In this document: piece by piece, positions 31,775-41,311 of the stretch
How positions within the stretch are numbered: the stretch's first letter is position 1
Layout: the number at the start of each line of letters is the position of its first letter
Assembly: GCF_006494775.1 (NCBI RefSeq)
Contig: NZ_CP041146.1
Coordinates: 2,542,001 to 2,606,000 of the forward strand
Direction: 5' to 3'
DNA from: Nocardioides humi
Lineage (GTDB): Bacteria > Actinomycetota > Actinomycetes > Propionibacteriales > Nocardioidaceae
Length of the DNA: 64,000 nucleotides
The notes under the pieces: generated by a model
Database searches by the model: none
What the model was told of the DNA's origin: nothing
The model's input: only the letters and a program-made list of their open reading frames with translations
Position numbers and translations under genes: made by a program

Positions 31775-34700
31775 GATGCCTTCCCGTCCAGCAGGTCGGA
31801 CAGCGCGAGCACGAGCGCGACCGGCGGCTGCCAGGTGAAGATCCCGCACGGGCTGCCGTCGACCCGCGGGGTGTCGGGGCCGCACATGCCGCGCAGGTAG
31901 AGGTACGCGACGCCGCCGAAGTGCCGCGCCGGGTCGTACCCGGGCTGCCGCCAGCGCAGGAACCGGTGCAGCACGACGGCGTACAGGAGGGCCTGGAGCG
32001 GATAGTCGGAATGGCCCATCGCCTCGTCGAGCGCGGCCGGTCGGTACGACCCGGCGGTCAGCGGCTCGTCGGCCGGCCCGAGCCAGTTGGTCTTGTAGTC
32101 GATGACGACATAGCGCGGATCACCGCCGGCCCCGCCGCCCGCCGGGCGCAGCCGGAGGACGACGTCGATCGAGCCGGTGAGGTATCCCCGCAGCACCTGT
32201 CCCCCGAGCAGCGGGTTGTCGAGGGCGTCGGCGTACGCCCGGACCGGGTCCCCCGCGGGCAGGTGCGCCCGCAGCAGCCGGGCGATGTCGCCGAGCAGCA
32301 CCTCGTCGACACCCGACGACATGGCCGCGGGGTGGTCGCCGCCCGCGAGCGGCAGCTCGAAGTCCAGCTCGCAGAGCCGGTCCGCGGTCCCGACGACGCG
32401 CAGCGTGGTGTCGTCGAGCATCGGCCCCAGCGGGGTGTCGAGCACGGCCACGAGGGCGTCGGCGAGCTCCTCGGGATCGAGCGGGACCGGCCACCAGGTG
32501 AGCTGCTCGTCGATGTGCTCGAGCAGCTCGGCGCGCAGGTCGGGCACCGTGGGATCGGCGTGCTCGAGCACCGCGTGGACGAGCGATCCGAAGGTCGCGC
32601 CGACCGGGAGAGCGGCCATCGGCGAGGGTACGGCGAGCGCGGGATCCTCGTCCCGGACGGTGGAGACGGCCGGCAGGTCGCCCAGCGCCTCGTCGTCCTT
32701 GGCCGCCACCTCGGGCTCGCTGCCGACGCCGGGGACCGGCGTACCGAGCTCGACCCGGCTCAGCGCGGAGTACGACGTGCGCCGCCACTCGGTGTCGACG
32801 GTGCGGGTGAACGCCCGGGCGTCCATCGCGGCCGGCGGGTCGCGCGGCACCGCCGGCAGGTCGGCGGCGGGCTCGGCGACCTCGGGCACGAAGGCGCCGC
32901 GGTCGCGCCAGGTCGCGAACAGCGCGGTCGCGGCATCCTCGTCGGGCACCGGCGGCCCGACCGGGACGTCCCCGCGCAGGCCCGGCCCGTCGGCGGCGGG
33001 CTGGCGCATCAGCAGCCGGTGCAGCGGCGAGGCCTCGGCGTTGCGGGTCGGCGCCCACCACGCGACGACCTGGCTCTGGGCCCGGGTGAGGGCGACGTAG
33101 AGCAGCCGCAGCCACTCGCCGTTCTCCTCGTCGGTCCACCGGCGCACGTGGTCGGCCCAGTCGGGACCGGAGCCGCCCACGTCGAGGCAGCGCCGGCCGT
33201 CGGCGTCGTGGTAGAGCGGCTTGTCGGGCTTGCCGACCCAGCGGTCGGCGAGGGAGGGGAGGTAGACGACGGGGTACTGCAGGCCCTTGCTGGCGTGGAT
33301 GGTCACAAGCTGCACCGCGGCGGCGTCGGAGTCGAGCCGGCGGGTGCGCTCGGCGCCACGGCCCTCGCGGGCCTCGAGCACCTGCTGCCGCAACCAGGCC
33401 AGCAGGGCGACGGCACCCATCTGCTCGCGCAGCGCGGCCTCGTGGAGGACCTCGCCGATGTGGCGGACGTCGGTGAGGGTGCGCTCGCCGCCGACCTGGC
33501 CGAGCAGCCGCTCCGGCATCCCGCCGGAGGTGGCGGCCTCGACGACGGCGGCGACGCCGCGCCGGCCGAGCGCCTCGGACCACGACCGCAGCCGGTCACC
33601 GAGCTCGTCGCTCAGCTCGTCGCCGCCGGCGTCGAGGGTCGCGGCGTCGTACCCGAGGAAGCAGGTGAGCGCCGCGGCCCGGACCCGGGCGGTGCGGTGC
33701 GGCTGCTCCAACGCCTCCAGCAGCGAGAGCCACTCGACCGCCGCCGGGGTGGCGAACACGCTGCCGCCGCCGGCGATCACCGCGGCGACGCCGACCTCCT
33801 GGAGGGCGGCGCGGGCGGCGGCGAGGTCGGCGTGGCGGTAGCAGATGACGGCGACGTCGCTGGGCCGCAGCGGCCGGCCGTCGAAGGTGGCGTCGCCGGC
33901 GAGCAGCGCCCGGACGTCGTGGGCGAGGTCGCGGGCGATGTGGGGCCGGACCCGGGCGACCGGGAGCGCGGTCGACCCCCGCTTGCGGAAGGTCTCGCGG
34001 CGCACCACCCGCATCCGGAACGGCGCCGGCCGCGGCGCCCCCACCAGCCGCGACTCCCGGTGGTGGGCCTCGACGTCGTGGACGACGATCCGCGGATCGC
34101 CGAGCTCGGCGCCGCCCAGCAGGTGGCCGAAGCCGGCGATCAGCCCGGCGTCGCTGCGCCGGTTGACGGCCAGGGTCTGGCGGGTGGTGGCGGTGTCGGC
34201 CGCGGTGAGGTAGGTCGTCACGTCGCCGCCGCGGAAGGCGTAGATCGCCTGCTTGGGGTCGCCGATGAGCACCATCGTCGCGTGCCCGGTGAACGCGCGG
34301 TCGAAGACCTGCCACTGCACCGGGTCGGTGTCCTGGAACTCGTCGACGAGCACGATCCGCCAGCGCGCCCGCATCCGCGCCCGGGCCGGGGAGTCGGGGT
34401 GGGCGAGCGCCTCGGCGAGCTGGCTCAGCAGGTCGTCGTACGACAGCACGCCGAGGCGGCGCTTGCGCCGGTCGAGCTCGCGGCGCACGGCGGTGGCGAA
34501 GGCGACCCGGCGCCCGGCGGGGTCCTCGCGCGGGAGGCCGGCCGGCTCGAGGACGGCCTGCGGGTCGCCCACGACCGCGCGCGCGATGGCGAGCGCCTCG
34601 GTGTGGGTGAAGGCGGGAGCGGTGCCGTCGGGGAGCTGGGCGAAGGCGCGGAGGTAGAGGTCGTCGACCACCTCGACCAGCAGGTCGTCGAGGTCCTCGA

Positions 34701-35136
34701 CCAGCCGGGCGCGGGCGTCGGTGTCGCCGGCCACGCCGAGGGACTCGAGCACCAGCGAGCAGAACTGGTGGATGGTGGCGATGGTCGCGGCGTCGAAGTC
34801 GGCGAGCGCCTGGGCCACCCGGCGGTGGCGCAGCCGCCGCTCGTCGGGCGGGCAGTCGAGGATCTGCTCGATCACCTCGGTCCGCGCCGCCTCGGCCAGG
34901 TCGATGCCGGCGAGCGCGCGCTCGGCCTCGACCAGCTGGCGGCGTACCTGCTCGCGCAGCTCCTGGCTCGCCGCCCGGCCGAAGGTGACGACGAGCAGCT
35001 GCTCCAGCGGCACGCCCTCCTCGGCGACGTACCGGGTCACCAGGGCGCCGATGGTCCAGGTCTTGCCGGTGCCGGCGCTCGCCTCCAGCAGGGTGGTGCC
35101 GGTCGGCAGCGGGCCGCGGATGTCGAAGGGGATCAC
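31771..35136 (-). CDS. recB: exodeoxyribonuclease V subunit beta, RecB
   Basis: 1121 aa. UvrD-like helicase: Walker A LLEASAGTGKTWTIGALVTRYV (~15-36), TIHQFCSLVLESLG, LVDEFQDTDPVQWQVFDRAF (motif II), MVLIGDPKQAIYAFRGGDV, VQLVTIHASKGLQYPVVYLPSLADRW and LLYVALTRAQSQVVAWWAP. The C-terminal nuclease domain contains VIDYKTNWLG (catalytic Asp and Lys, PD-(D/E)XK type) and HSDYPLQALLYAVVLHRFLR. It is the 3'-5' motor and sole nuclease of RecBCD. GTG start overlaps the recC stop (GTGA). Confidence 0.94.
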   Translation of the reverse strand: MIPFDIRGPLPTGTTLLEASAGTGKTWTIGALVTRYVAEEGVPLEQLLVVTFGRAASQELREQVRRQLVEAERALAGIDLAEAARTEVIEQILDCPPDERRLRHRRVAQALADFDAATIATIHQFCSLVLESLGVAGDTDARARLVEDLDDLLVEVVDDLYLRAFAQLPDGTAPAFTHTEALAIARAVVGDPQAVLEPAGLPREDPAGRRVAFATAVRRELDRRKRRLGVLSYDDLLSQLAEALAHPDSPARARMRARWRIVLVDEFQDTDPVQWQVFDRAFTGHATMVLIGDPKQAIYAFRGGDVTTYLTAADTATTRQTLAVNRRSDAGLIAGFGHLLGGAELGDPRIVVHDVEAHHRESRLVGAPRPAPFRMRVVRRETFRKRGSTALPVARVRPHIARDLAHDVRALLAGDATFDGRPLRPSDVAVICYRHADLAAARAALQEVGVAAVIAGGGSVFATPAAVEWLSLLEALEQPHRTARVRAAALTCFLGYDAATLDAGGDELSDELGDRLRSWSEALGRRGVAAVVEAATSGGMPERLLGQVGGERTLTDVRHIGEVLHEAALREQMGAVALLAWLRQQVLEAREGRGAERTRRLDSDAAAVQLVTIHASKGLQYPVVYLPSLADRWVGKPDKPLYHDADGRRCLDVGGSGPDWADHVRRWTDEENGEWLRLLYVALTRAQSQVVAWWAPTRNAEASPLHRLLMRQPAADGPGLRGDVPVGPPVPDEDAATALFATWRDRGAFVPEVAEPAADLPAVPRDPPAAMDARAFTRTVDTEWRRTSYSALSRVELGTPVPGVGSEPEVAAKDDEALGDLPAVSTVRDEDPALAVPSPMAALPVGATFGSLVHAVLEHADPTVPDLRAELLEHIDEQLTWWPVPLDPEELADALVAVLDTPLGPMLDDTTLRVVGTADRLCELDFELPLAGGDHPAAMSSGVDEVLLGDIARLLRAHLPAGDPVRAYADALDNPLLGGQVLRGYLTGSIDVVLRLRPAGGGAGGDPRYVVIDYKTNWLGPADEPLTAGSYRPAALDEAMGHSDYPLQALLYAVVLHRFLRWRQPGYDPARHFGGVAYLYLRGMCGPDTPRVDGSPCGIFTWQPPVALVLALSDLLDGKAS

Positions 35137-38100
35137 AAGGGTCCCACCTTCTCGGCGCCGGAGAGCAGCGGCTCCCACAGCGCCCATGCGTACGACGGCA
35201 GGCCGGCGTCGATCAGCACCGAGACGGGAGCGTCGTGGCCCCAGATCCGGCGGTGGATCGCGTCGTCGTCCTCGCCCTTGATCCCGAGAGGGTGGAACCG
35301 GTCGGTCGTCCAGGCCTTGGCCGCGGCCTCGACCGGGTCGACGTCCATTCCGCGCAGCTCTCGGGCGCGGGCCTCGGCCCAGGCGTGCGCGGTCCGCAGC
35401 GGGATGGGGAGCGGACGGACGGCGCCCTCGTCGTAGAGCGCGACGACGGCGGCGAGCCACTCGGCGGCGCGGTGGTCGAGCGGACCGGCCAGGGCGCGCT
35501 GGGGACCGCCCCGGGCGCGGGCGATGGCGTGGCTGGTCCAGTTCTCGTCGGGGTGGCTGGCGCTGAGGGCGACCACCGCGAGCCAGGCGGTGAGCCGTTG
35601 GCGGGGGCCGGGACGGGAGTAGGTGAGGTCGACGACCTGGTTGCCGTGGACGCGGGGCACGGTGCCGGTGAGGCGACGGCCGCCCCCGAGGTCGACGTCG
35701 ACGTCGATGCTGCGGCCGGGCGCGGCCCGCAGCGGCGCGCTCTGCTGGAGCAGGGCCTGGCAGTCGCGGACGACGTCGGCGAGGGTGCCGTACCCGAGCC
35801 CGAACGGCGGCAGCGTCCCGCGCAACTGCTCGGCGAGCATCACCGCCTCGCCGGTGGCGGCCGGGTCGTCGGAGGAGAGGACGGCGCGCAGCAGCCGGTC
35901 GCCGACCCCCACTTCTCCAGGTTGTCGAGATCGACCGGGATCGCGTCGGCGACCTCGCCGGGCTCGAACGGCGTGGCGACGTCGAGCCGCCCGCGGAGGA
36001 ACGCCCGGGCCGGACGGTGGACGAAGTCGACGAGATCGGCGAGCGAGACGTCCTGGACAGCGCGGGCGGGGAGCGGCTCACCGAGGAAGGGCGGCACCGG
36101 CGTCCGCTCGCGCACGGACGCCCGCGCGCCGGCGAGCGAGGCCCGGTCGAAGCTGAACGGCCCGGCTCCGACCAGCTCGCCGGGGACGTGGTTGCGCGGG
36201 TCGAAGCCCTGCAGCGGATGGCGGACGACGACCCGCGACCGCACCGGCTCCGCGGCGGTGCGATCGAGCGCGTCGATCAGCTCGCCGAGCGGCACCGCGG
36301 GCGGCCGCTCCTGGCCGGTGTGCTCGGCGGCGCCGGTGTAGGTGATCACGAGCCGCTCCCCCGCGGCGAGGATCGCGTCGAGCAGCAGTTGGCGGTCCTC
36401 GCCGCGCAGGTCGCGCTCGCCGACGCGGGGCCGGCGGGCGAGGACGTCGTCGCCGTTGACGCCCGTCGTACGCGGGAAGACGCCGTCGTCGAGGCCGACC
36501 AGGCAGACCACCCGGTGGGGCACGGACCGCATCGGCACCATGGTGCAGACGGTGAGCGTGCCGGTGCGGAAGTTGGCACGGGTGGGGCGGCCGGCCAGGC
36601 GCGCCTGGAGCAGCGCCCGGACGTCGGCGAGCCGCAGCGGCACGTCCGGGTCGCTCTCGTCGGCGCTGGCTCGCGCGCGGGCCAGCTCCCGCTCGAACTG
36701 GGGCAGCTGCCAGGCGTCGTCCTCGTCGACCTCGCACAGGTCGCGCACGCCCTCGATGATCGCCGCGAACCACGCATCGGCGACACTCGCCGCGTCCAGG
36801 GCGCGCAGGCACGCGCCGAGGCGCGCCACCGCCTCGCTCAGCCGGCCGACGAGCTCGATCTCGCCGCTGGCGATGTCGTCGACGGGCAGCCCGCGGCCGA
36901 CGTGGCGGTGGTCGTCGTCGCTCATCGCGACTCCGAGCAGCAGCCGGTCGAGCCCCGCGCGCCAGGTGTTGTGCTCGAAGCCGTCCATGGCGTACGCCGA
37001 GCGCTGGGTCGCGTCGATCCCCCACCGGACCCCGGCCTCGGCGACCCACCGGGTCATCCGGGCGAGGTCGTCGTCGGTGAACCCGAACCGGCGCCGGCAC
37101 ACCGGTCGGGACAGCAGGTCGAGGACCTGCGACGCGGTCGCCCGCGCACCCGCGAGCTCGACGAGGACCACGGCGACCGCGAGCAGCGGGTTGGTGCTGC
37201 TGGCCGCCCGGTCGGCCAGCCGGACCCGGAGCCGGTGGGCCGGATGCAGCTCGGATCCTCCGGGCCCGCGCGGATCGGCCTGCTCTCCGATCAGCTCGCC
37301 GAGGCCGAACCCGGCGGAGATCAGCGGCGCGTAGGTCTCGACGTCGGGGCACATCACCACGATGTCGCGGGGCTCGAGGGTCGGGTCGTCCTCGAGCAGG
37401 CCGACGAGCAGCTCGCGCAGCACCTCGACCTGGCGGGCCGGGCCGTGGCAGGCGTGCACCTGCACCGACCGGTCGTCGGCGGCGAGGACCCGATCCCTGC
37501 GCTCCTCCTCCGCGGGCGCGCGGTTGGCGCGCAGGTCGGCCTGCAGCCAGCCGAGCAGGTCGTCGGGCGCGGCCGGGTCGGGCGCCGCGCCGGCGTCGAC
37601 AACCCGAGTCCCCGGATTGGCCGCGTCGCGAGCGCCGCCAGATGCGTGCGGTGGCAAGGCGTCCGGCGCGACGGCAGTCTGGTTGCACTGTTGAGCGTCG
37701 GCAACGTCGCCAACGCTCCATCTGGTGGCGCGCAGCAGCGGGGAATCCGGGGACTCGGGTTCAGCCTCCCCCGCACGCACCCGCGCGCCCAGCACTGTCG
37801 CCAGCTCGCGGGCGTCGCGGCCGAGCGAGGCGAGCAGCGGATGCCGGGCCAGCTCGGCGGAGGCCGAGGCGTCCCGCGGCCCGACCTCGACGCCGGCCGC
37901 GGCGACCGCGTCCCACAGCGCCGCCGACGGCTGCGCCAGCCACAGGTGGACGTCGCGGTGCGCGGCCAGCGCGACGAGGAGGTCGATCTCGGTCTCGGGC
38001 AGCCGGGTGTGGCCGAACAGCGACAGCCGGTCGGGCAGGTCCAGACCGTCGACCTCGCCGGACCGCAGCGCCGCGCACACCCGCTCGTGGCGGACGTCGG

Positions 38101-38857
38101 GCGGCTCGACGTGGCCGGCGTCCGCCATCCGGCGCAGCAGCCGCCGCCACAGCTCGGCCTCCCACGCGAGGTCCTCGGCCAGGGGCGCGCCCGCGCCGTC
38201 GGTGTCGCGCCCCGCGCGCCAGTCGCGGACCAGCGCCGGCCGCTGGACGGCGTACGACGTGAACAGCTGCGCGAGCCGACGCGCGACCGACCAGCGGCGG
38301 CTGCGGCGCAGCTCGCCCTCCTCGCCGTCGAGACCGTGCCCGAGGTGGGTGGCGAGGGTCGCGCACCACGGCTCGTCGAGGGAGTCGTCGATGGTGGCGA
38401 GCAGCGGCCAGACCAGCCGGTCGGGGTGCCACGGGTCGTCGCGGTCGCGGCCGGGTGGGCGTCGCCGGGGGGTCGTCGATGGTGGGCCGTGCTCCGGGTG
38501 CGTGCCTCGCAAGGCGCCGGCGCGAAGCGAGACCGGGTTTGTCTCGTGAGCGTCGGCAACGCCGCGAGGTGCGTGCCCGGGGCGCGGGACACCCGACGAA
38601 CCGCCGGTGCCGCCCACCAGCAGCCCGACCAGCGAGGCGGGCTGGAGGAAGCGCACCCCGGCGCAGACGCCGTCGCCGCCGGCCGGGCCGGCGCCGAGCC
38701 GGTGGGACAGTCGCTGGGTGAGCCAGCGCTCCACGCCCTTCGCGGGCACCACCACGACCTCGCTGGCGAACGGGTCGGCCAGCGGCGTCGCGAGCAGCCC
38801 GCCGAGCTCGTCGGCGAGCAGGTCGGTCCGCGCGGCGCGGTGCAGGTGGAGGGTCAT
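35133..38857 (-). CDS. recC: exodeoxyribonuclease V subunit gamma, RecC, with two in-frame palindromic insertions and an apparent frameshift
   Basis: About 1241 aa once one base is restored. N-terminus MTLHLHRAARTDLLADELGGLL and FASEVVVVPAKGVERWLTQRLSHRLGA are typical RecC; further marks are DRLSLFGHTRLPETEIDLLVAL, DIVVMCPDVETYAPLISAGFG and RVVCLVGLDDGVFPRTTGVNGDDVL. The frame is lost at the CCCCC run 35906-35910: one added base joins LDNLEKW to GVGDRLLRAVLSSDDPAATG. Two stretches absent from usual RecC (about 53 and 55 codons) coincide exactly with palindromic elements at 37601-37761 and 38453-38619. RecC holds the complex together and recognises Chi-like sites. A TAACGT -10 lies ten bases before the ATG. 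Confidence 0.9.
37601..37761. mobile_element. palindromic element E2 inside recC
   Basis: 161 bp bounded by perfect 18-bp inverted repeats: AACCCGAGTCCCCGGATT (37601-37618) and its complement (37744-37761). An inner pair (GCGCC-N-CCAGATG with one mismatch) nests inside. The core shares TGAGCGTCGGCAACG (37692-37706) and a GGCAAGGCG...CCGGCGCGA block with E3, and the latter block with E1. It is translated in frame within recC. Confidence 0.75.
38453..38619. mobile_element. palindromic element E3 inside recC
   Basis: About 167 bp bounded by 26-bp inverted repeats (38453-38478 and 38594-38619, about 22 of 26 matching). The inner arms (near 38491-38510 and 38562-38581) differ from perfect pairing only by changes that would form G-U pairs. 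The core contains TGAGCGTCGGCAACG (38547-38561), identical to E2. Translated in frame; both peptides carry VADA in the same frame. Confidence 0.65.
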
Positions 38858-38907
38858 GTCGGCCCCGACGTTAGTGGTGGGGTCCGACGGTTCCGAAGCG
38901 AGACCGG

Positions 38908-39329
38908 TCAGCCGGCACTGCCGCCGCGGTCTCCGTCGTCCAGCAGCGGATCGTGCACCCGGAACCCCAGCCCCTCGGCGACCGCTCGCAGGCTCAGGTC
39001 GTGCGTGACGACGACGGTCTCCGCACCGCAGGCGATCGCCGAGGCCAGATGCACCGCGTCGAGGGTCCTGACGTGGTCGGCGATCGCCTCGGCACCGGTC
39101 AGGATCCCCTCCGTGAGCAGGATCATCGCGACGTGGTCGAGAACGGCGTCCCGTTCGGTGACGGGTATGTCCTCCCTCCGCAGCCCCGGGTGAGCTCCGC
39201 GCGAAGGATCCGCGAGGACACCAACGTGTCGGCGGGATCGGCCGTGACCGCATCGAACCATTCCTCCGCGCGCCGCGAGCCCAGCAGCGCATGGACCGCG
39301 ATCGAGGTGTCGAGGTAGTACCTCGTCAC
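38908..39329 (-). CDS. vapC: PIN-domain ribonuclease toxin, VapC-like (frameshifted here)
   Basis: About 140 aa once one base is restored. The PIN-domain acidic residues are present but split across two frames: YYLDTSIAVHALLG (Asp6) and RAELTR (Glu) in the first, then RTLDAVHLASAIACG and VVTHDLSLRAVAEGLGF (two Asp) in the second. The shift lies at the CCCC run 39184-39187: one added base gives AELTRGLRREDIPVTERDAVLDH. VapC toxins cleave tRNA or rRNA. ATG overlaps the antitoxin stop (ATGA). If the indel is real, the toxin is dead. Confidence 0.8.
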
Positions 39330-39577
39330 CAGTCGGACTCCATCGCCTCCAGCAGCTCCTCGACCGAGCCCGCGGTCCGCAACCGCCGTCGTGGCCGCTC
39401 CGTCAGACGCGAGCCGGTCCGCGCCCGCGGGGGGATCAGCTCCGCGTCCGCCACCGGCGGCACCAGGCGGGCGATCTCGCGCCGGTGACGCGTCACGACG
39501 TACGTCTCACCGGACTCGACGTCGCGCAGCGCCTCGGTCGGGTTCTGCCGGAGCTCGGCGACGGTGATCGACTTCAT
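39326..39577 (-). CDS. Phd/YefM-family antitoxin
   Basis: 83 aa. N-terminal DNA-binding half typical of Phd/YefM: MKSITVAELRQNPTEALRDVESGETYVVTRHRREIARLVP. The C-terminal half (RRRLRTAGSVEELLEAMESDW) would wrap and block the PIN toxin. Overlaps the toxin gene by four bases. Antitoxin and complex usually repress their own promoter; AT-richer DNA at 39585-39615 is a candidate promoter. Confidence 0.85.
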   Translation of the reverse strand: MKSITVAELRQNPTEALRDVESGETYVVTRHRREIARLVPPVADAELIPPRARTGSRLTERPRRRLRTAGSVEELLEAMESDW

Positions 39578-39609
39578 GGAGCCATCTGACGACTTTTGTC
39601 TACCTGAAT

Positions 39610-40788
39610 CTACCTACGCCGAGTCCCCAGCACCGCCCGCCCGATCCGCAGCAGCGCGTCCCGCTGGTCCGCCTCGGCGAGGGGCAGGCGCAGCCGCATC
39701 GCGTTGACGACCGTCTGGGACGAGCGGACCAGGGCGTGGGCGTCCGCGCGCGTCAGCTCGGGCCGGCAGGCCACGAGCAGGACGACCCACTCGTCGACGT
39801 AGTCCTGCTGCATGCGGCGGATCGGCGCCCGCTCGTCCTCGGGGACGTGGACGATCTCGGTGAACAGCGCGGCCAGGGCGTCGCCCTGCGCGGCGTTGAT
39901 CCGCACCAGCGACGCCAGCGCCTGTTCGAGCGCCTCGACCGGGTCGTCGGTGGCGGACAGGACGCCGGACAGGTCGAACTGCAGGGCGTCCAGGCAGCGG
40001 GTGAGGACGTGGGCGAGGAGGGCCGACTTGCTCGGGAAGTGGTGGTAGAGCGTCGGCCCGGAGATGCCCGCCGCGGCGCCGATGTCGTCCATGCCGACGG
40101 CGTGGAAGCCGCGCTCGGCGAAGAGTCGTACGGCGGCCGAGAGCGCCGCCTCGCGCCGGGACGCCGGGCGCAGGCCCCGGCCGGGAGCGGCGGCGGTCCC
40201 CGGTGGGACGACCCCGGCGGGCAGGAGCGTGCCCAGGTCGGCCACGGCGGTCGCGGCGCCGACCATCAGCGTGCGGGCCCGGTCCCGGTCCAGTCGGGCC
40301 CGCTCGAAGGCCCGGCCGGTGGTGAGGACGGTGTGGACCGCCCAGGTCAACGCGTCGGCGTCGGCGTCGCCCGTCGCCGGGGCGGCGGCCACCACCGCGC
40401 GCCGCAGGGGCTGCAGCGCGGCGAGGTACCGCGCCTCGAGCTCCGCGGCCCGATCCGGCTCGAGGAAGAACTGCCCGCGCTGCCACACGCTCCCGGGGCG
40501 CCCGGGCCCCAGCAGCAGCGTCGCCGCGTGGTCCAGCAGCAGCGGCAGGTCGGCCGCGCCGCCGTACGCCTGCTCGAGGAGGTCGATCTCCTGCTCGACC
40601 GCCGCGGCGAGCAGGCCGGACTTGCCGCGGAAGTGGCGGTACAGCGCCGACGCGGTGACCCCCACCTCCGCGGCGATGTCGGCGACCGCGACGTCGTGGA
40701 ACCCGGCGCGCTCGAACTGCCGGGCCGCCGCCGCGACGATCTGCTGCTTGCGGTCGCGCGGCCTGCGCTGGGGAGCGAGGTCGGTCAT
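39610..40788 (-). CDS. double TetR-domain transcriptional regulator
   Basis: 392 aa, about twice the usual TetR length. Two helix-turn-helix domains: ~14-60 (IVAAAARQFERAGFHDVAVADIAAEVGVTASALYRHFRGKSGLL) and ~208-255 (ALSAAVRLFAERGFHAVGMDDIGAAAGISGPTLYHHFPSKSALL), each followed by a helical ligand domain. Such fused regulators occur in actinobacteria, often near acyl-CoA metabolism. It begins two bases after the patatin-like gene's stop, so it is the last gene of an acetyltransferase-patatin-tetR unit. Targets unknown. Confidence 0.87.
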   Translation of the reverse strand: MTDLAPQRRPRDRKQQIVAAAARQFERAGFHDVAVADIAAEVGVTASALYRHFRGKSGLLAAAVEQEIDLLEQAYGGAADLPLLLDHAATLLLGPGRPGSVWQRGQFFLEPDRAAELEARYLAALQPLRRAVVAAAPATGDADADALTWAVHTVLTTGRAFERARLDRDRARTLMVGAATAVADLGTLLPAGVVPPGTAAAPGRGLRPASRREAALSAAVRLFAERGFHAVGMDDIGAAAGISGPTLYHHFPSKSALLAHVLTRCLDALQFDLSGVLSATDDPVEALEQALASLVRINAAQGDALAALFTEIVHVPEDERAPIRRMQQDYVDEWVVLLVACRPELTRADAHALVRSSQTVVNAMRLRLPLAEADQRDALLRIGRAVLGTRRR

Positions 40789-40789
40789 G

Positions 40790-41311
40790 TCAGCCCGGCA
40801 GCCGGTCGAGGAAGGCGTTCATCGCCGAGCGGCCGTGCTCGGTCGCGGTGTCGATGGCGCCCAGGTCGCTGGTCAGCCGGGCCACGTCCGGCGAGCCGGG
40901 TGGTGGGCGCACCTCGACCAGCGTGGGTACCTCGGCGGAGGTGCCCTCGGCGAGCCGGAGGTCGTCCTCGGCGTACGTCCGGTGCCGGCCGACGTGCGCG
41001 ACGCCGGCGGCCCGTCCGTGCCGCAGGAAGTACGGCGCCAGCAGCACTCGCTCGACTCGCGAGGGCGGCGCGGCGCGCTGGTCGGAGCGGCGGGTGCCGG
41101 CGGCGTTCAGCGCCCCGCCGGACGTGCCGTAGACATCGTCGAAGGCACGCGTGAGCCCGGCCTCGTCGAGGGCCAGCGCCATGCCGGCGGAGTACGCCGC
41201 CCGGTTGCCGCCGCCCTCGATCGCCAGTGCGATCCGGAGCCCGTCACTGCGTTGCCCGGGCCCGCTTCCGGACGCACGGCGCTCCGCGAGCGCGGCGACG
41301 AGCGTGGTCAT
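40790..41311 (-). CDS. shortened patatin-like protein, internal deletion
   Basis: 173 aa; full-length relatives are near 300. The N-terminus has the oxyanion-hole GGGNRAAYSAG and the nucleophile elbow VYGTSGGALNAAG. Directly after it the sequence jumps to what looks like the C-terminal third (RVERVLLAPYFLRHGRAAGV, ...TEHGRSAMNAFLDRLPG). The central part with the catalytic Asp (DGG/DGA) is missing, so lipase activity is unlikely. The reading frame is intact across the loss. ATG overlaps the acetyltransferase stop (ATGA). Probably a decayed gene. Confidence 0.7.
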   Translation of the reverse strand: MTTLVAALAERRASGSGPGQRSDGLRIALAIEGGGNRAAYSAGMALALDEAGLTRAFDDVYGTSGGALNAAGTRRSDQRAAPPSRVERVLLAPYFLRHGRAAGVAHVGRHRTYAEDDLRLAEGTSAEVPTLVEVRPPPGSPDVARLTSDLGAIDTATEHGRSAMNAFLDRLPG

